64,000 nucleotides of DNA, from the NCBI RefSeq assembly GCF_964019385.1, contig NC_088645.1, forward strand, positions 21,093,158 through 21,157,157, written 5' to 3'. The position numbers were made by a program, and so were the translations under genes. Numbering within the stretch: the first letter of the stretch is position 1; each line of letters opens with the position of its first letter. Below, piece by piece: positions 18,901 to 30,460 of the stretch. The notes under the pieces are model-generated. The model saw only the letters and a list, made by a program, of their open reading frames with translations, was not told the DNA's origin and searched no databases. The DNA is from Sycon ciliatum (Eukaryota; Porifera; Calcarea; Leucosolenida; Sycettidae).

Positions 18901-19700
18901 ATGTGGAATGTACATTTAAAAAAGAAGAAGAAGTTTTCAGAACTGTTTTCTTGTAACGAACTTCAGTGAACGCACAGGTACGTAACTATGGATGTAATAC
19001 TAAATCAAACATTCTTATAGGAAAGAAAAAGAGGTGCGGAAAACTAAACAGAGAACAAAGCAACTAGAATGGCACTAAAATTGCATTTTGTCCCCTGGTG
19101 TGAGGTTCGCTCACCACTGTTGTGCTTCTCACTTCCATGCTCATTTTAGTGCAAAATATTTCGGAAGAGGAATGGAATATAATTATGCAGAAAAAGTGTA
19201 CAACTGAAAAATACAAACAGAGATAAAATAGCACTAATTGTAAGCAGGTGAAAACCAAAAAAGACGAACAAACACAAAGCAAAGGAAGGTTGAACTCAGA
19301 TGGTTAGCCAATTTAATTATTATAAAAAAAGGAGAAGGACAAAGTGTTACGAAGTATGACTCGTGTGATGGCACTCTGTGTCTTTTTTGTGCCATATAGT
19401 CGCACATTCGCTGACTGTCTATGATCTGGGTACGGTTATGGACAGTAATAATATAAATAAATAATATAGTCACAAGACTCGTAACTCCTAACATTTTCTC
19501 CCTCTCCTTTTTTTCCATAACGGAAAGGAAGTGCAACGTTGACAACCAATTGACCAGGTGAGGGTGAAAAAAACTAAGCGAAGAGTGTGAATGTTGTGAC
19601 ACAATAATAATAATAAATGTAGCTGTGCATCCTCGGATGGTAGGCCGCATATCCTTTCCCATCTGCCCGCCATGATCGGAATGCAAAGTACAAATCTTTG
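18901..19700. repeat. Unit 3' block D, copy 3
   Basis: No gene is supported. Very close to 14598-15390, ending at ATCTTTGACGCAACAAGCC where block K begins. Confidence 0.6.
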
Positions 19701-20735
19701 ACGCAACAAGCCAGCCGGGGGAGTGAAATAACGAAAGATTTCGTCAACGAAAATTTGTACTTACATGTATACAGTAGCATCATTTGGTCCTGGCACAACC
19801 GGTAGTGGTGCGCCTTCTAGGGAGTGTGTAGGACCGGTTCCGGGGGGGGGGAAAGGACTGATGTCTTGGCCGCTGAAAACTCACCACCGCAATTGCGGCC
19901 CAGCTTTGACATGCATCAACATCTGCCAACCTGAACGTCCTCCGCTGAGTCTGCTCTGATTTTTTTTATATATTATTATTATTATTAAAAGTAGAAAGGA
20001 AAAGGACGTATTGAAACGAGTTAAGAGTAACTCTCCACCACTGTAACTAGATACTATATACAGTCAGAAAGTGCAACAACTAGGCACAAAACTGACAGAG
20101 TACTGAGACATTCGACGTCCTGAAAACTAGCTTCAACACATCTCCGTAACGCTCACGGACAGCCTTCCAACTTGGAAGGTTCAAGGTTATGGAAAGACCA
20201 TAGAGGGGAAGGCAAGCGCAACGAAAACGACCACAAGCTACAGTCCCAACTTAACGAAGAATGTCGATTGCCACTGGACGATGACGAGACCAGTAGGCGA
20301 TTTGACAAAGCGTACGTCGTGTGAAACAACTTGTTTTGTAGTCAACTAGTCCATCACAATGTCATGCATGAGGAGTACTGTAGGAGTTTAGATTTTGGCT
20401 TGTACAATTCGTTCTCGGAAAGCTTCCCCCTTCTTAACTTATCTTTGATATTTTTGACCCACCCAATTTGGATGGTGTGCTGCTTTGCTGCTTCGAATTG
20501 TAGTTAGACAGCTTTGTGGTATGGCCTGAACGGTCGGTTGACCTTATGTTAACATAGAGCAGCCTTACGCCAAAGAACATGGAGCCCAAAACCGCTCAGC
20601 CTGCACTACTGTACAGGAACTCCCTGCTGTAAAGGAACGCAACCAGTGGTGTAGTATGACTGCTGTTCTGGAATTCGTTTCTTTTTTTCTTCTTCTTTTA
20701 AGTGGCTTCTTTTTTGTCAGGGACTTCTTTTTTTA
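19701..20735. repeat. Spacer block K, copy 2
   Basis: No gene is supported. G-run of 10 at 19842-19851, single foldback arm from about 19985, and a one-armed palindrome (GGAACTCCCTGCTGTAAAGG) at about 20616-20635. Confidence 0.55.
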
Positions 20736-20849
20736 AGTGGTGAATACGGCTTTTGATATACGGGTGTACTTTCACAAGCGTATGTTATCAAGTGTTCAAA
20801 TACAATTCAATACGACTTACTACAAGTGCGGTATTACATGTGCAAGTAC

Positions 20850-20885
20850 GGGGGGGGGGGGGGGGGTGAAAGCGTGCTATATAAG
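20850..20885 (+). promoter_or_regulatory. Core promoter of gene A3
   Basis: Seventeen G (20850-20866), the longest run in the window, then TATATAAG at 20878-20885. Confidence 0.6.
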
Positions 20886-20976
20886 CAATGGCGTTTCCTG
20901 CAGTCAAGCGTGTTGTTATCATTCGAGTTCTGTACTTCAATTCCCTTTAAGTTTTTTCAAAACTTAAAATTGAAGT

Positions 20977-21261
20977 ATGGGCCTCGAAGAGATGATTTGG
21001 TCCGATGGAACCGCAGTGTTCCATCAATATGTTGTCACTCGTTATGTCAATGGAGACATCCGAACTGATGTTTTCCTTGTCGTGGACGTAAACGCTTCTT
21101 CGGACTACGACGCAGATAAAGAAGAGTTTGGCGATGAGTTTGACGTCGTCCAGAAAAAAGAAAGGAAGCGAAGAAGAAAGGCGAGAAGAAAGAAGCTATT
21201 GGATGCTGCTCGCGCTTCGCAAGAGTATGACGCCGATGACGAACACTCAGAGGAAGATTAG
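20977..21261 (+). CDS. Gene A3: 94-residue acidic/basic protein
   Basis: Distinct at T21, D37 and N39 (VVDVNASS). AATAAA at 21347-21352. Basic stretch 60-73 and C-terminal EYDADDEHSEED are unchanged from the other copies, so the variation is confined to residues 21-48. Confidence 0.65.
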   Translation: MGLEEMIWSDGTAVFHQYVVTRYVNGDIRTDVFLVVDVNASSDYDADKEEFGDEFDVVQKKERKRRRKARRKKLLDAARASQEYDADDEHSEED

Positions 21262-21624
21262 GGAAAAGGCGTAGAAAAGAAGCCTTTAGTCCCAGTCCGA
21301 AGACGTACGCTGTCGATGCAGAACTGTGTGTCGCATTTCTATGTTGAATAAAATGATTTTGTAAATGGCTATGAACAGTTTCAACTTCAGACTAACGACT
21401 GTAACCGTGCACACATGTAAGCGATGTAGGTTTAGTATTTCCAAGAATAAGTTATAATTATGGTGATATTCATGAGTTGGGAAACATCATTGTCAAATAT
21501 TTAGGAAACATAGGAAGTTCAAATGTCCTGTACATGTATAAGGAAAGTAGTTTCATGCAATCGAACATCCTAATGTCTGCAATACCAATTGCGCATGACG
21601 ATGCTGAAATGGTCGTCAAAGCAC

Positions 21625-21769
21625 ATGGGTGGCTTCGACCCCGAGGCTTTCATCACGCCTCTGGCCCGAGAGTTAATCTGCCAAGTATGCGCGGGGTTTT
21701 ACGCCACCCCATGCTCTTGGTCAAGTGTGGACATCATTTCTGGAACACATGCATCACCAAAGCTCTTAG
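21625..21769 (+). pseudogene. R exon, copy 5 (type I)
   Basis: Shared one-base deletion; KCGHHFWNTCITKALR in the second frame (W for Cys, and K for E in TEALR). Donor TTAG/GTAAGTT. Confidence 0.55.
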
Positions 21770-21848
21770 GTAAGTTAAATGTCTGAACTTAAACTATCCG
21801 CATTCAGATTCATGGACATTGAGTGTTGTCACTAGTGTATTGACGGAT

Positions 21849-21926
21849 TGTCATGAGATGTTCAATTTCCATGCTTTAACTGATCCGGACAATGACGACA
21901 CTGATGTTATCCTTAAAAAGGTTTAA
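21849..21926 (+). CDS. B block, copy 3
   Basis: CHEMFNFHALTDPDNDDTDV then ILKKV stop: here the DPDNDD acidic turn and the extra LKKV are retained, the most complete B block. Confidence 0.35.
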   Translation, partial: CHEMFNFHALTDPDNDDTDVILKKV

Positions 21927-22384
21927 AGTGTGGACCTTTTCATGAAAAGCTGGACAACCTTTTCAAGCCTATTCTGCTGCCTTCATTTGGCCATGGAGGA
22001 ACCATAGCCCCTCGAACTATAAAGTTTGAGTGTATCCTGACTCAGCAGCACCTTGCCATAAAGGTGTTGATGAATGGTCATCAGAATTTCATTTTTCATG
22101 TACATGTATTAACTGATCGGGATAAAGGTGAAACTAATTTTGTCCTTGTCGTAGAAGTGTGTGAAGACTCGGACTACGACGCTGATGTCGAGGATGAGGA
22201 GACGGATGACGTTGAAGTCATCCAATACCAGTCAGGAGGAGTGGCAGATTATACCTTTTGTGATGGAGATTATGACGCCGACGACGAAGATGAATACTAC
22301 TTCAAAGAAGCAAGAAGATTAGGCTCAAGGTGTAGCTGGACAAAAAAACCGCTGTTAATCCTAGTCCACGGACGTACACTGTAG
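21926..22384 (+). CDS. C block, copy 5 (type I): open
   Basis: Open from KCGPFHEKLDNLFKPILLPS through KVLMNGHQNFIFHVHVLTDR, NFVLVVEVCEDSDYDADVED and VADYTFCDGDYDADDEDEYY to SWTKKPLLILVHGRTL stop. It has both YDAD motifs and neither the GTGT duplication nor the 5-base insertion, so it is the reference copy for the module. One change: AIKVL for AIMVL. The further frame with CFGDSHCC lies at about 22430-22540. Confidence 0.55.
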   Translation, partial: KCGPFHEKLDNLFKPILLPSFGHGGTIAPRTIKFECILTQQHLAIKVLMNGHQNFIFHVHVLTDRDKGETNFVLVVEVCEDSDYDADVEDEETDDVEVIQYQSGGVADYTFCDGDYDADDEDEYYFKEARRLGSRCSWTKKPLLILVHGRTL

Positions 22385-22541
22385 ATGGAGTGCTATTATT
22401 CTTTTTTTATGGTGAAGAAATTTATTTGCGAAATAAGTGTTTCGGAGACAGCCACTGTTGTATGGCAATCGCGAGTACCAATGGTGAGGTAACCATGCTT
22501 TTCTACAATACATGTAGTAACAAACATGCGAGAGCAATGTG

Positions 22542-23249
22542 AATGTGGATTGTACATTGAAGAAGAAGAAGAAGTGTTCAGAACTGTTTTCTTGTGACGA
22601 ACTTGAGTGAACGCACCGGTACGTAACTATGGATGGAATACTAAATCAAACATTATTATAGGAAAGAAAAAGAGGTGCGGAAAACTAAACAGAGAACAAA
22701 GCAACTAGAATGGCACTAAAATTGCATTTTGTCCCCTGGCGTGAGGTTCGCTCCCCACTGTTCTGCTTCTCACTTCCATGCTCATTTTAGTGCAAAATAT
22801 TTCGGGAGAGGAACGGAATATATGCAGAGAAAGAGTACAACTGAAAAATCCAAACAGAGATAAATAGCACTAATGGTATGCAGGTGAAAACCAAAAAAGA
22901 AGAAAAAAGACAAAGCAAAGGAAGGATGAACTCAGATGGTTAGCCAATTTAATTATTATAAAAAAAGGAGAAGGACAAAGTATTACGAAGTATGACTCGT
23001 GTGATGGCACTCTGTGTCAGTTTTGTGCCATTTTGTCGCACACTCGCTGACTGTATATGATATGGGTACGGTTATGGACAGTAATAATATAAATAAATAA
23101 TATAGTCACAAGACTCGTAACTCCTAACATTTTCTCCCTCTCCTTTTTTTCCATAAAGGAAAGGAAGTGCAACGTTGACAACCAATTGACCAGGCGAGGG
23201 TGAAAACTAAGCGAAGAGTGTGAATGTTGTGACACAATAATAATAATAA
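22542..23249. repeat. Unit 3' block D, copy 4
   Basis: No gene is supported. Cut at the (TAA)n at 23238-23249, where the 917-bp tandem repeat begins. Confidence 0.6.
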
Positions 23250-25083
23250 CGAGAGAGCTTGGAAGCTCAGGGCCCTGCGCTATGCTTTGTTGCCTAGCTC
23301 ATCGTGCATGTTGCTAGAACTGATGGAAATGCTTTTTCCTTTGATTAGCTACATCATTGTATTGCAAAAACGTTTCAATGAGATACTGCAGTACAAGTAA
23401 CGCCTTTTGCATAGCTATGGGACCGGCGCTGACACTGCCGATCACGGGCGTTCTGGAGTCGACGGGATGTCTGTCCTGACGTTTCTTGGGACCGGCGCTG
23501 ACTCTGCCGATCACGGGCGTTCTTCTTCTTCTTATTATTATACTGACGGCAACTAACATCCATTCTGATTGCATTTACTCGTCTCCCTACTTCGTATTTT
23601 TTTCAGAAAATCTCCCCATACAGCAGGGAGTCGTTTACATAATATGACTCCCTGCTGTATGGGGAGATTTTCTGATTGCATTCACTCGTCTCCCTACTTC
23701 GTATTTTTTTTTCAGAAAATCTCCCCATACAGCTGGGAGTCGTTTACATAATATGACTCCCTGCTATAGATCTACATGACTGTATATACGTTATAATTAC
23801 TCAATCTGATACGTTATAATTATTATGCTATCAGCCTACATGCGATCCCCGGGCTGGTCGACAGGCGGACCAGCCAGCCTGCTAGTGGGTTCTCGGCCTC
23901 GCACACAAATCCACACAAAATGTTACTGCACTGAATGCATTCCCCCGATACACTTCGCATAGATACTCATTCTCTTGATGGTACCGTACTCTTGATGGTA
24001 CGGGACAGGTAGGGGATAGCGCCAGGCATGTCGATGGCACAAACAAACAAACATATAGTAGCCAGCTGTCTTTGCTGGTACGGTACAGTACGGTACAGAT
24101 ACGGGATAGCGCCAGGCGTGACACAAACAAACAAACAAACAAACAAACAAACAAACAAACACCAAACGAGAGAGCTTGGAAGCTCAGGGCCCTGCGCTAT
24201 GCTTTGTTGCCTAGCTCATCGTGCATGTTGTTAGAACTGATGGAAATGCTTTTTCCTTTGATTAGCTACATCATTGTATTGCAAAAACGTTTCAATGAGA
24301 TACTGCAGTACAAGTAACGCCTTCTGCATAGCTATGGGACCGGCGATGACTCTGCCGATCACGGGCGTTCTGGAGTCGACGGGATGTCTGTCCTGACGTT
24401 TCTTGGGACCGGCGCTGACTCTGCCGATCACGGGCGTTCTTCTTCTTCTTATTATTATACTGACGGCAACTAACATCCATTCTGATTGCATTTACTCGTC
24501 TCCCTACTTCGTATTTTTTTCAGAAAATCTCCCCATACAGCAGGGAGTCGTTTACATAATATGACTCCCTGCTGTATGGGGAGATTTTCTGATTGCATTC
24601 ACTCGTCTCCCTACTTCGTATTTTTTTTCAGAAAATCTCCCCATACAGCTGGGAGTCGTTTACATAATATGACTCCCTGCTATAGATCTACATGACTGTA
24701 TATACGTTATAATTACTCAATCTGATACGTTATAATTATTATGCTATCAGCCTACATGCGATCCCCGGGCTGGTCGACAGGCGGACCAGCCAGCCTGCTA
24801 GTGGGTTCTCGGCCTCGCACACAAATCCACACAAAATGTTACTGCACTGAATGCATTCCCCCAATACACTTCGCATATATACTCATTCTCTTGATGGTAC
24901 CGTACTCTTGATGGTACGGGACAGGTAGGGGATAGCGCCAGGCATGTCGATGGCACAAACAAACAAACATATAGTAGCCAGCTGTCTTTGCTGGTACGGT
25001 ACAGTACGGTACAGATACGGGATAGCGCCAGGCGTGACACAAACAAACAAACAAACAAACAAACAAACAAACAAACACCAAAT
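23250..25083. repeat. 917-bp tandem duplication (two units)
   Basis: Unit 1 is 23250-24166 and unit 2 is 24167-25083, both starting CGAGAGAGCTTGGAAGCTCA. They differ at only a handful of positions (for example GCTGACACT against GATGACTCT), so the duplication is recent. Each holds two GACCGGCG...GGCGTTCT minisatellite units, two AGGGAGTCG hairpins (GAAAATCTCCCCATACAGCA and its complement) and a terminal (CAAA)n run. No host gene. A diverged third version begins at 59957. Confidence 0.8.
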
Positions 25084-25290
25084 TAAAGCTGTGTGGACCC
25101 TGGCTAGCGCCAGACGTTACTGAAGTAACGTCTTCTGCAGAAGCTACGGGAATTAAAGCTGTGTGGACCCTGGCTAGCGCCAGACGTTACTGAAGTAACG
25201 TCTTCTGCATAGCTACGGGAATTAAAGCTGTGTGGACCCTGGCTAGCGCCAGACGTTACTGAAGTAACGTCTTCTGCATAGCTACGGGAA
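25081..25290. repeat. 69-bp minisatellite, three units
   Basis: Units start AATTAAAGCTGTGTGGACCC at 25081, 25151 and 25220. Each contains the perfect hairpin AGACGTTACT-GA-AGTAACGTCT. Two units of the same sequence lie at 61958-62096. Confidence 0.8.
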
Positions 25291-25497
25291 TAAATGTAGC
25301 TGTGCATCCTCGTAATAATAATAAATGTAGCTGTGCATCCTCGGATGGTAGGCCGCATATCCTTTCCCATCTGCCCGCAATGATCGGAATGCAAAGTACA
25401 AATCTTTGACTTGTAAAACCATGGATGCGACCCTACAGAAAATGGGGACCAAGAACAAAAAAATAAAAACTTATCGAACAAATACAATATACACGTA

Positions 25498-25584
25498 CAG
25501 TAAAACCTGTGTAAGGCGACCGCTCAAGGGACCTTCAAAATGTGGTCTCTGTTACCAGGTGGTCTGCTTATCCAGGGTCATTTG
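25498..25584 (+). mobile_element. Tc1/mariner-pogo-like terminal fragment, copy 2
   Basis: CAGTAAAACCTGTGTAAGGC after TA; one base differs from the other two copies (CAGTGAAACC). Same truncated end. Confidence 0.45.
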
Positions 25585-25621
25585 AGTGGAAATACTGTAT
25601 AAAAATAAATTTTAGTTTGCA

Positions 25622-26415
25622 TAAGTGGGTATACCCAGGTTTAAACAGTGGTCAACACCACAAGGGCGGAGCGTAACCAGAGGCCATTGTTTTCGACGGC
25701 GGTGGGCCTACCAAGAAGAAGAACAAGCGAAGAAGACCAAGCGGAGGAGAAACATAGTACAACCCAGCATACAGCAAATCTGTATCCACCAATATCGGCC
25801 AGAGGTTTTTCAAACTAGTCATCAAACATTTCCCTGCCGCGTCGCCACTACACAAGATCTTCAACAGAAACACATTGAAGTTGAGTTACTCGTGCATGCC
25901 CAACATGTCCTACCTGATGAAGGGACACAACCAAAAGGTACTAACGCCTGGTGAAGAGAGATCTGCGGCAGGGTGCAACTGCCGAGCCAAGCCATCATGC
26001 CCTTTGGGCGGCGGATGAATGGAGGGGGAAGTTGTGTACCAGGCCTCCGTCACAACCCCAAGTACCGGCGAGGAAAGGCAATACATCAGACGGTGCGAGA
26101 CGCCCTTCAAGGTGCGCTATGGAAACCATTTAACCAGCATGCGGCATGAAAAGTACCGTACCGAGACCGAGCTATCCAAGCACACATGGGCGCTGGCTGA
26201 CCAAGGTGAGGGATACAATATCAAATGGGGAGTCATAGATCGGGCCAAGTCCTACAGCAATATATCCAAAAGGTGCTGCTTGTGTTTAGCAGAAAAGTTG
26301 CGCATCATCACCTTCAAGACGCCTCACACGCCGCTCAACAAGAGGTCGGAGTTGGTATCAAAGTGCAGACACCAAAACAAGTTCTACCTCTCCACCTACT
26401 CTGCCGTGATATAGC
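25622..26415 (+). mobile_element. Penelope-like element fragment, copy 2 (uninterrupted)
   Basis: This copy lacks the LINE and so shows the empty site at 26128 (AAACCATTTAACCAGC). The frame from 26019 contains VVYQASVTT, FKVRYGNH, TETELSKHTWAL, CCLCLAEK and LNKRSELV.KCRHQNKF: the GIY-YIG nuclease region. 5'-truncated fossil with several breaks. Confidence 0.75.
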
Positions 26416-27118
26416 CACCGCGAGCTACCACTACCACCGCCTTATCCTCTGAATACCCGCGGCTGCTGAATGTGGACATCACAGTGGGCTTCCACCGCCA
26501 CACATCACACCCCCTGCCCAGTGCCTTCATGGCTTACCCTCGTCCTGCCTGGTGGTTTCTCCGCCTCTGCACGCTCCATGCATAGTTCGCGCCTCCTGCG
26601 CATGCCCATCCAGTGATGTAATTCTTATCACTCGCTCTTCCCATGCATGCCCTGCATTGATAACTCACACCTCCTCTAAATGCGCACGCGTATCGCCCAC
26701 AATAAATACAAGCTATCCCGCCACTAAAACATTAGTTGTCTGGTGATTGCCTTAGCATTTAGCTACGTGCATGAACAGCAGCGTTACAACGTATGTATAT
26801 GGAATTAACTTTCGCTATATTCGTTCGGCGGCAAACTAAGTTTTTTTCTGAACGTTCGGGGTGACAGAACTCAACCAGAAACGAAATTTAGTACGTAACA
26901 AGCCAGCCAGGGGAGTGAAATAACAAAAGATTTCGTCAACGAAAATTTGTACTTACATGTATACAGTAGCATCATTATTTTGGTCCTGGCACAACCGGTA
27001 ATGGTGCGCCCTCTAGGAAGTGTGTAGGACTGGTTCTGGGGGGAAAGGACTGATGTCTTGGCCGCTGAAAACTCACCACCGCAATTGCGGCCCAGCTTTG
27101 ACATGCATCAACATCTGA
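26416..27118. repeat. Spacer block G, copy 2
   Basis: No gene is supported. Probable Penelope-like 3' tail with AATAAA at 26701-26706, then the common CAAGCCAGCC segment (26899-27118). Confidence 0.55.
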
Positions 27119-27892
27119 CTTTTTTTTTATATGAGCCAGAGCACGCTAAAATATTACCACAGACCAAAAAACCGATTTTCAGTTTTTTGTTTAAAAATGA
27201 TCTAACACACCTAATGTTCACTGTCTGAAAGTTTTGGATTGATCGGATATGTCTAAGTGTTGCTACAATGGTATTATCAAGAGTACATAACCCCCCCGAG
27301 AGTGTGCAACGCCTGATCCAACTCTGCATAGGGTCTTCTGTCGATACATCGATGACGATCCGTTTTAGGCGACTCAGCGCAACATGGAATACAAACTCAA
27401 ACAAATAAACTTACTTGCAACAAAGAATTGCATCCGGAACAGTCCAGTCGACCGAAGAGAACAACAGCGACTCGCGTTGCACTGCACTTCGTATTTTTTG
27501 CCGCTGAATTCAAATCGCGATTATCTCGACTTAAAAAAAAAAGCTGTGGTCATGTTTTAGCGCACTCGGGTTCATATTAATATGTCTCCTTTATTCACTT
27601 CTTTCGAAGGCGATAAGCCAGACCTACCGGGAAATATTTCCATAGGTGGGACAGCAAAAATAAATTAAAAAATTAAAAAGCTAAAAACCAAAGGGACAAG
27701 AAATAGGGGAAGGAAGAGGAAGAAAGGAAAGAAACTCAATCCGAACTCCAACATCAAAACAATAATAAAGAATTTGCAGCGACAGGCAAAGTACATCAAC
27801 CAATGAAGGGAGTAACAAAGGAAATATCAGTCTTTATCAGTCGTTATTCAAGTCTCTTAGCTATTGAACATGCAAACGCAGCAGAGGTGCAT

Positions 27893-28087
27893 CTACATAT
27901 TAAGGATAGTTCTTAGTATTTTAATCGAGCCTTGGATAGCCTCCTGTTGCACAGTAGCCAGGTCTCCTCCTTGCATAGTCCGAAGGCATTGAGGAGTCTC
28001 TCCCACCAAGCCTCCCAGGGCACCGACAACCACAGGGACCACGTCAACCTGGGTGAGGGACCAAATCCTGGAAATCTCCCGCTTCAA
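27893..28087 (-). pseudogene. RLE-type LINE ORF, C-terminal tail
   Basis: LKREISRIWSLTQVDVVPVV then VGALGGLVGETPQCLRTM and SIKILRTILNM stop. Continues the nuclease domain; a frame change separates it from 28094-29110, which is absent in the copy at 43330-43905. Confidence 0.7.
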
Positions 28088-28093
28088 GTCATA

Positions 28094-29110
28094 CTATTTC
28101 GACCGCTTTTCAGCCATTTTCTTATTGATGTTGTTCTCACCAGGAACGCTGATGTCTATAATGTAGGCGATGCGCTCCTTGTCATCAACAAGGAGCAGAT
28201 TGGGCCTGTTTGCTGATAGTTTCAGGTCAGTCGGGACCGAATACTCCCAATAGAGGCGATACGGATCACTTGTGACCAATGCCTTAAGCTGGTGGTCGAA
28301 GCGTGAAGCACCAGAAGGTAGATCTCGTGCTCTACACATTTCGAAGTGCGCATACTTTACTATCCGGTTATGTCGTTCAATGTAACTGGTCCGAGCAAGA
28401 ACTGGGCAAGCACTGACAATGTGGTCAATTGTTTCTAAGCTGCCCTTGCAAAGCCTGCAATTGGCATCAGTTCGAGCAGTTGACTTCATTATGGCGTATT
28501 GGTAATTTTTCGTTTTGAGGGATTGGTCTTGTGCTGCCATAATCATGCCTTCAGTTGAAGTTTTTGTCCTTGATTTCAACCACATGAAGGTAAGCTCCTT
28601 ATCTAGGCGATTCTCCTCCAATCGGCTCCAATACCTCCCATGCAGCGGCATAGTGGAAAGTGTTTTGGATTTTCGCTCGGCGCACGCTTGTTTAATGGTA
28701 TGCTTATTGGGTAAAGCTGGTCCAGCTGCTGGCAGATCCAAACTCGACAGGAACTTAGCGGCCTTTGCAGCTATTGAGTGGCTTTTTGTTGTAGGTTTTT
28801 GTTGATGATACTGATAAAGTAGGCATATTCTGTCTATTGGGCTGGTACTCATGTAGCGGGCCAGGCCACACATGCTCCGGCCGTGCATATCCTCACAAGA
28901 GACCAAGCCCCGGCCTCCATCTCCCCTCTTCATGTAGAGCCTGTTGACTGAGGCTTTGGGGTGGTGAAATCCAGACGCAGTCAAGGCTGATCTTGTCGCT
29001 CGATCTGTGGTCTTGATTTCAGCCTCGGTCCAATTTACGATTCCATAACTATATGTCATAACCGGCAGAGCAGACGTATTGATGGCCTTGATCATGTTTC
29101 GCGCATTCAA
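28094..29110 (-). pseudogene. RLE-type LINE ORF, connector, CCHC knuckle and nuclease
   Basis: 338 codons. CRLCKGSLETIDHIVSAC is a C-x2-C-x8-H-x4-C zinc knuckle, followed by the RHN-like ERHNRIVKY. NRPNLLLVDDKERIAYIIDISVPGENN is the restriction-like endonuclease core (RPN for the usual RPD, then D in IIDIS), which nicks the target site. A stop/frame break at 29110 separates it from the palm. Confidence 0.75.
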
Positions 29111-29803
29111 TCAACTGTTAAGAAGCAAATGTAATCTCTTTTTGTATTCTGCAGTGAGTTGCGTCTTGAGCTGCGCGTGAGGTATCATGGCTGCTTGCAC
29201 TACTCCAAGGTACTTGTATGTTTCATTGAGTCGTAGCGACTCTGCAATGGTCTCATCGCGAACCTGGATAGAGCATCCTTCATCTGGTTTTCCTTTCCTG
29301 ACGTGGAGCACGGCACACTTGGCCGGGTCGAGATTCATGCCGATGTCATCACCAACGCCACACACGGTAGACACGAGGGTAGTCACATCCTTTGTAGGTT
29401 TCCCGTAGAGTTTAATGTCGTCCATGTACCAAGAGTGATTGATAGTCAACTCGGCGTCTCTGCAGCTGACTCTGTATCCCAAAGGCAATCGGTTGAGCTC
29501 AAAGCTGATTGGGTTTAGCGCCAGGCAAAACAGTAACGGGGATAATGTGTCACCTTGAAATATGCCTCTTCTTCTAGAAATGTTGCCGGTAGTGACCCTG
29601 CATCTTCCCTGGTCGCATATGTGCATTGTCGTTTTCCAGTTCTGCATGCTACGAGCAATAGTTGTGACCAAAGACGGGTGGAATCGATGCATCGTCAAAG
29701 CATGTAGAATCCATTCATGCGACACACTATCAAACGCCTTTTTGAAGTCAAGGTATGCCATGACCAAATTTCGCCCTTTCGTATGGGCATCCTCCAGAAT
29801 CAT
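29111..29803 (-). pseudogene. RLE-type LINE ORF, reverse transcriptase palm
   Basis: 230 codons. LVMAYLDFKKAFDSVSHEWI (motif A), RRRGIFQGDTLSPLLFCLAL (motif B) and HSWYMDDIKLYGK (motif C, YMDD at about 29415-29430). The start at 29803 is simply the first Met after a stop; the fingers lie upstream in another frame. Confidence 0.8.
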
Positions 29804-29876
29804 CTAATCCACCATCATGTGCTCCTTGCAACCAAGACCAGCTGCTGCACAACCGCGCTGCTCCGTTGCAAGTATT

Positions 29877-30425
29877 TCATGTTGATTCATGTGCTGCCAC
29901 ATAATCTTCGATTGGTCCATAATCTTTGGGCATTGCCGAAGGTGGAGAAGTCTTCGGAAGGAGAGTAGTAGCGCCAGACGTCAACCATCCCGGAATGTCA
30001 CTGTGGCCATCTATCACCCTCTGGAAGGCTCTCCGAAGGTAAGAATGCAGGCTTGTCAGCCTCTTCCACCAGTACCCATGCAACTTGTCATGGCCCGGAG
30101 CCCTCCACAAGGCTAGTTTGCGCAGGCAGTCAGCCAGGATGTCCTGGGTGATAACTGCGCTACTCTGCACAGGGACGTGTTCTTCATAATATTCTGCTTG
30201 CCTTACATACCACTCACCAACGGTGAACGGCGCAGGCGTAGACAAAAGATCACTCCAGAATTCGGTGGCTTCACCCGCCTCTGGAAATTGCGGCGTCTCC
30301 ATTCGATTTGAAGCACCACTAACAGAGTGTGCAGGCTCCCGAAGCGTCCGGTAGAAAGCACGCTCATTCATTTGGAACATTTTGTTGGCTTTTTTGGCCT
30401 TTTCATTTTCTCGGTACCGACGCAT
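29877..30425 (-). pseudogene. RLE-type LINE ORF, N-terminal fingers
   Basis: 182 codons. FQMNERAFYRTL, FWSDLLS and WRAPGHDKLHGYWWKRLTSL match the region before the reverse transcriptase core. After MPKDYGPI the expected RPITCL-type segment is missing and the frame shifts, in both copies, so the deletion predates the segmental duplication. Confidence 0.65.
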
Positions 30426-30460
30426 CCTGGCTGTTACTATTATTATTATAATAATATTTT

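Larger units (their letters stand above)
27119..30460 (-). mobile_element. RLE-type LINE, copy 1, minus strand
   Basis: Absent at the matching place in the first duplicate (7700-7740), which brackets it between T-runs; the minus-strand 3' end is A-rich (27121-27130). It has a single long reading region, broken here into several frames: fingers (29877-30425), palm (29111-29803), CCHC plus nuclease (28094-29110) and tail (27893-28087). About 760 bases of 3' untranslated sequence follow. The combination of reverse transcriptase with C-terminal CCHC and restriction-like endonuclease places it in the early-branching RLE group (R2/R4/NeSL-like); clade not resolved. Confidence 0.75.

Noticed and set aside
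19700-19960. Minus-strand frame in the CAAGCCAGCC segment (DVDACQSWAAIAVV...) ending at a good donor-like ATG/GTAAGTAC
   Set aside because: The G-run inside it varies in length between copies and would shift the frame; no acceptor or partner exon is visible.
23420-23540. CRISPR-like direct repeats
   Set aside because: Two to four imperfect minisatellite units with no regular unique spacers, in an animal genome.
23882-24165. Minus-strand frames reading FVCLFVCLFVCL (also 24798-25081 and 61718-61945)
   Set aside because: Direct translation of the (CAAA)n microsatellite.
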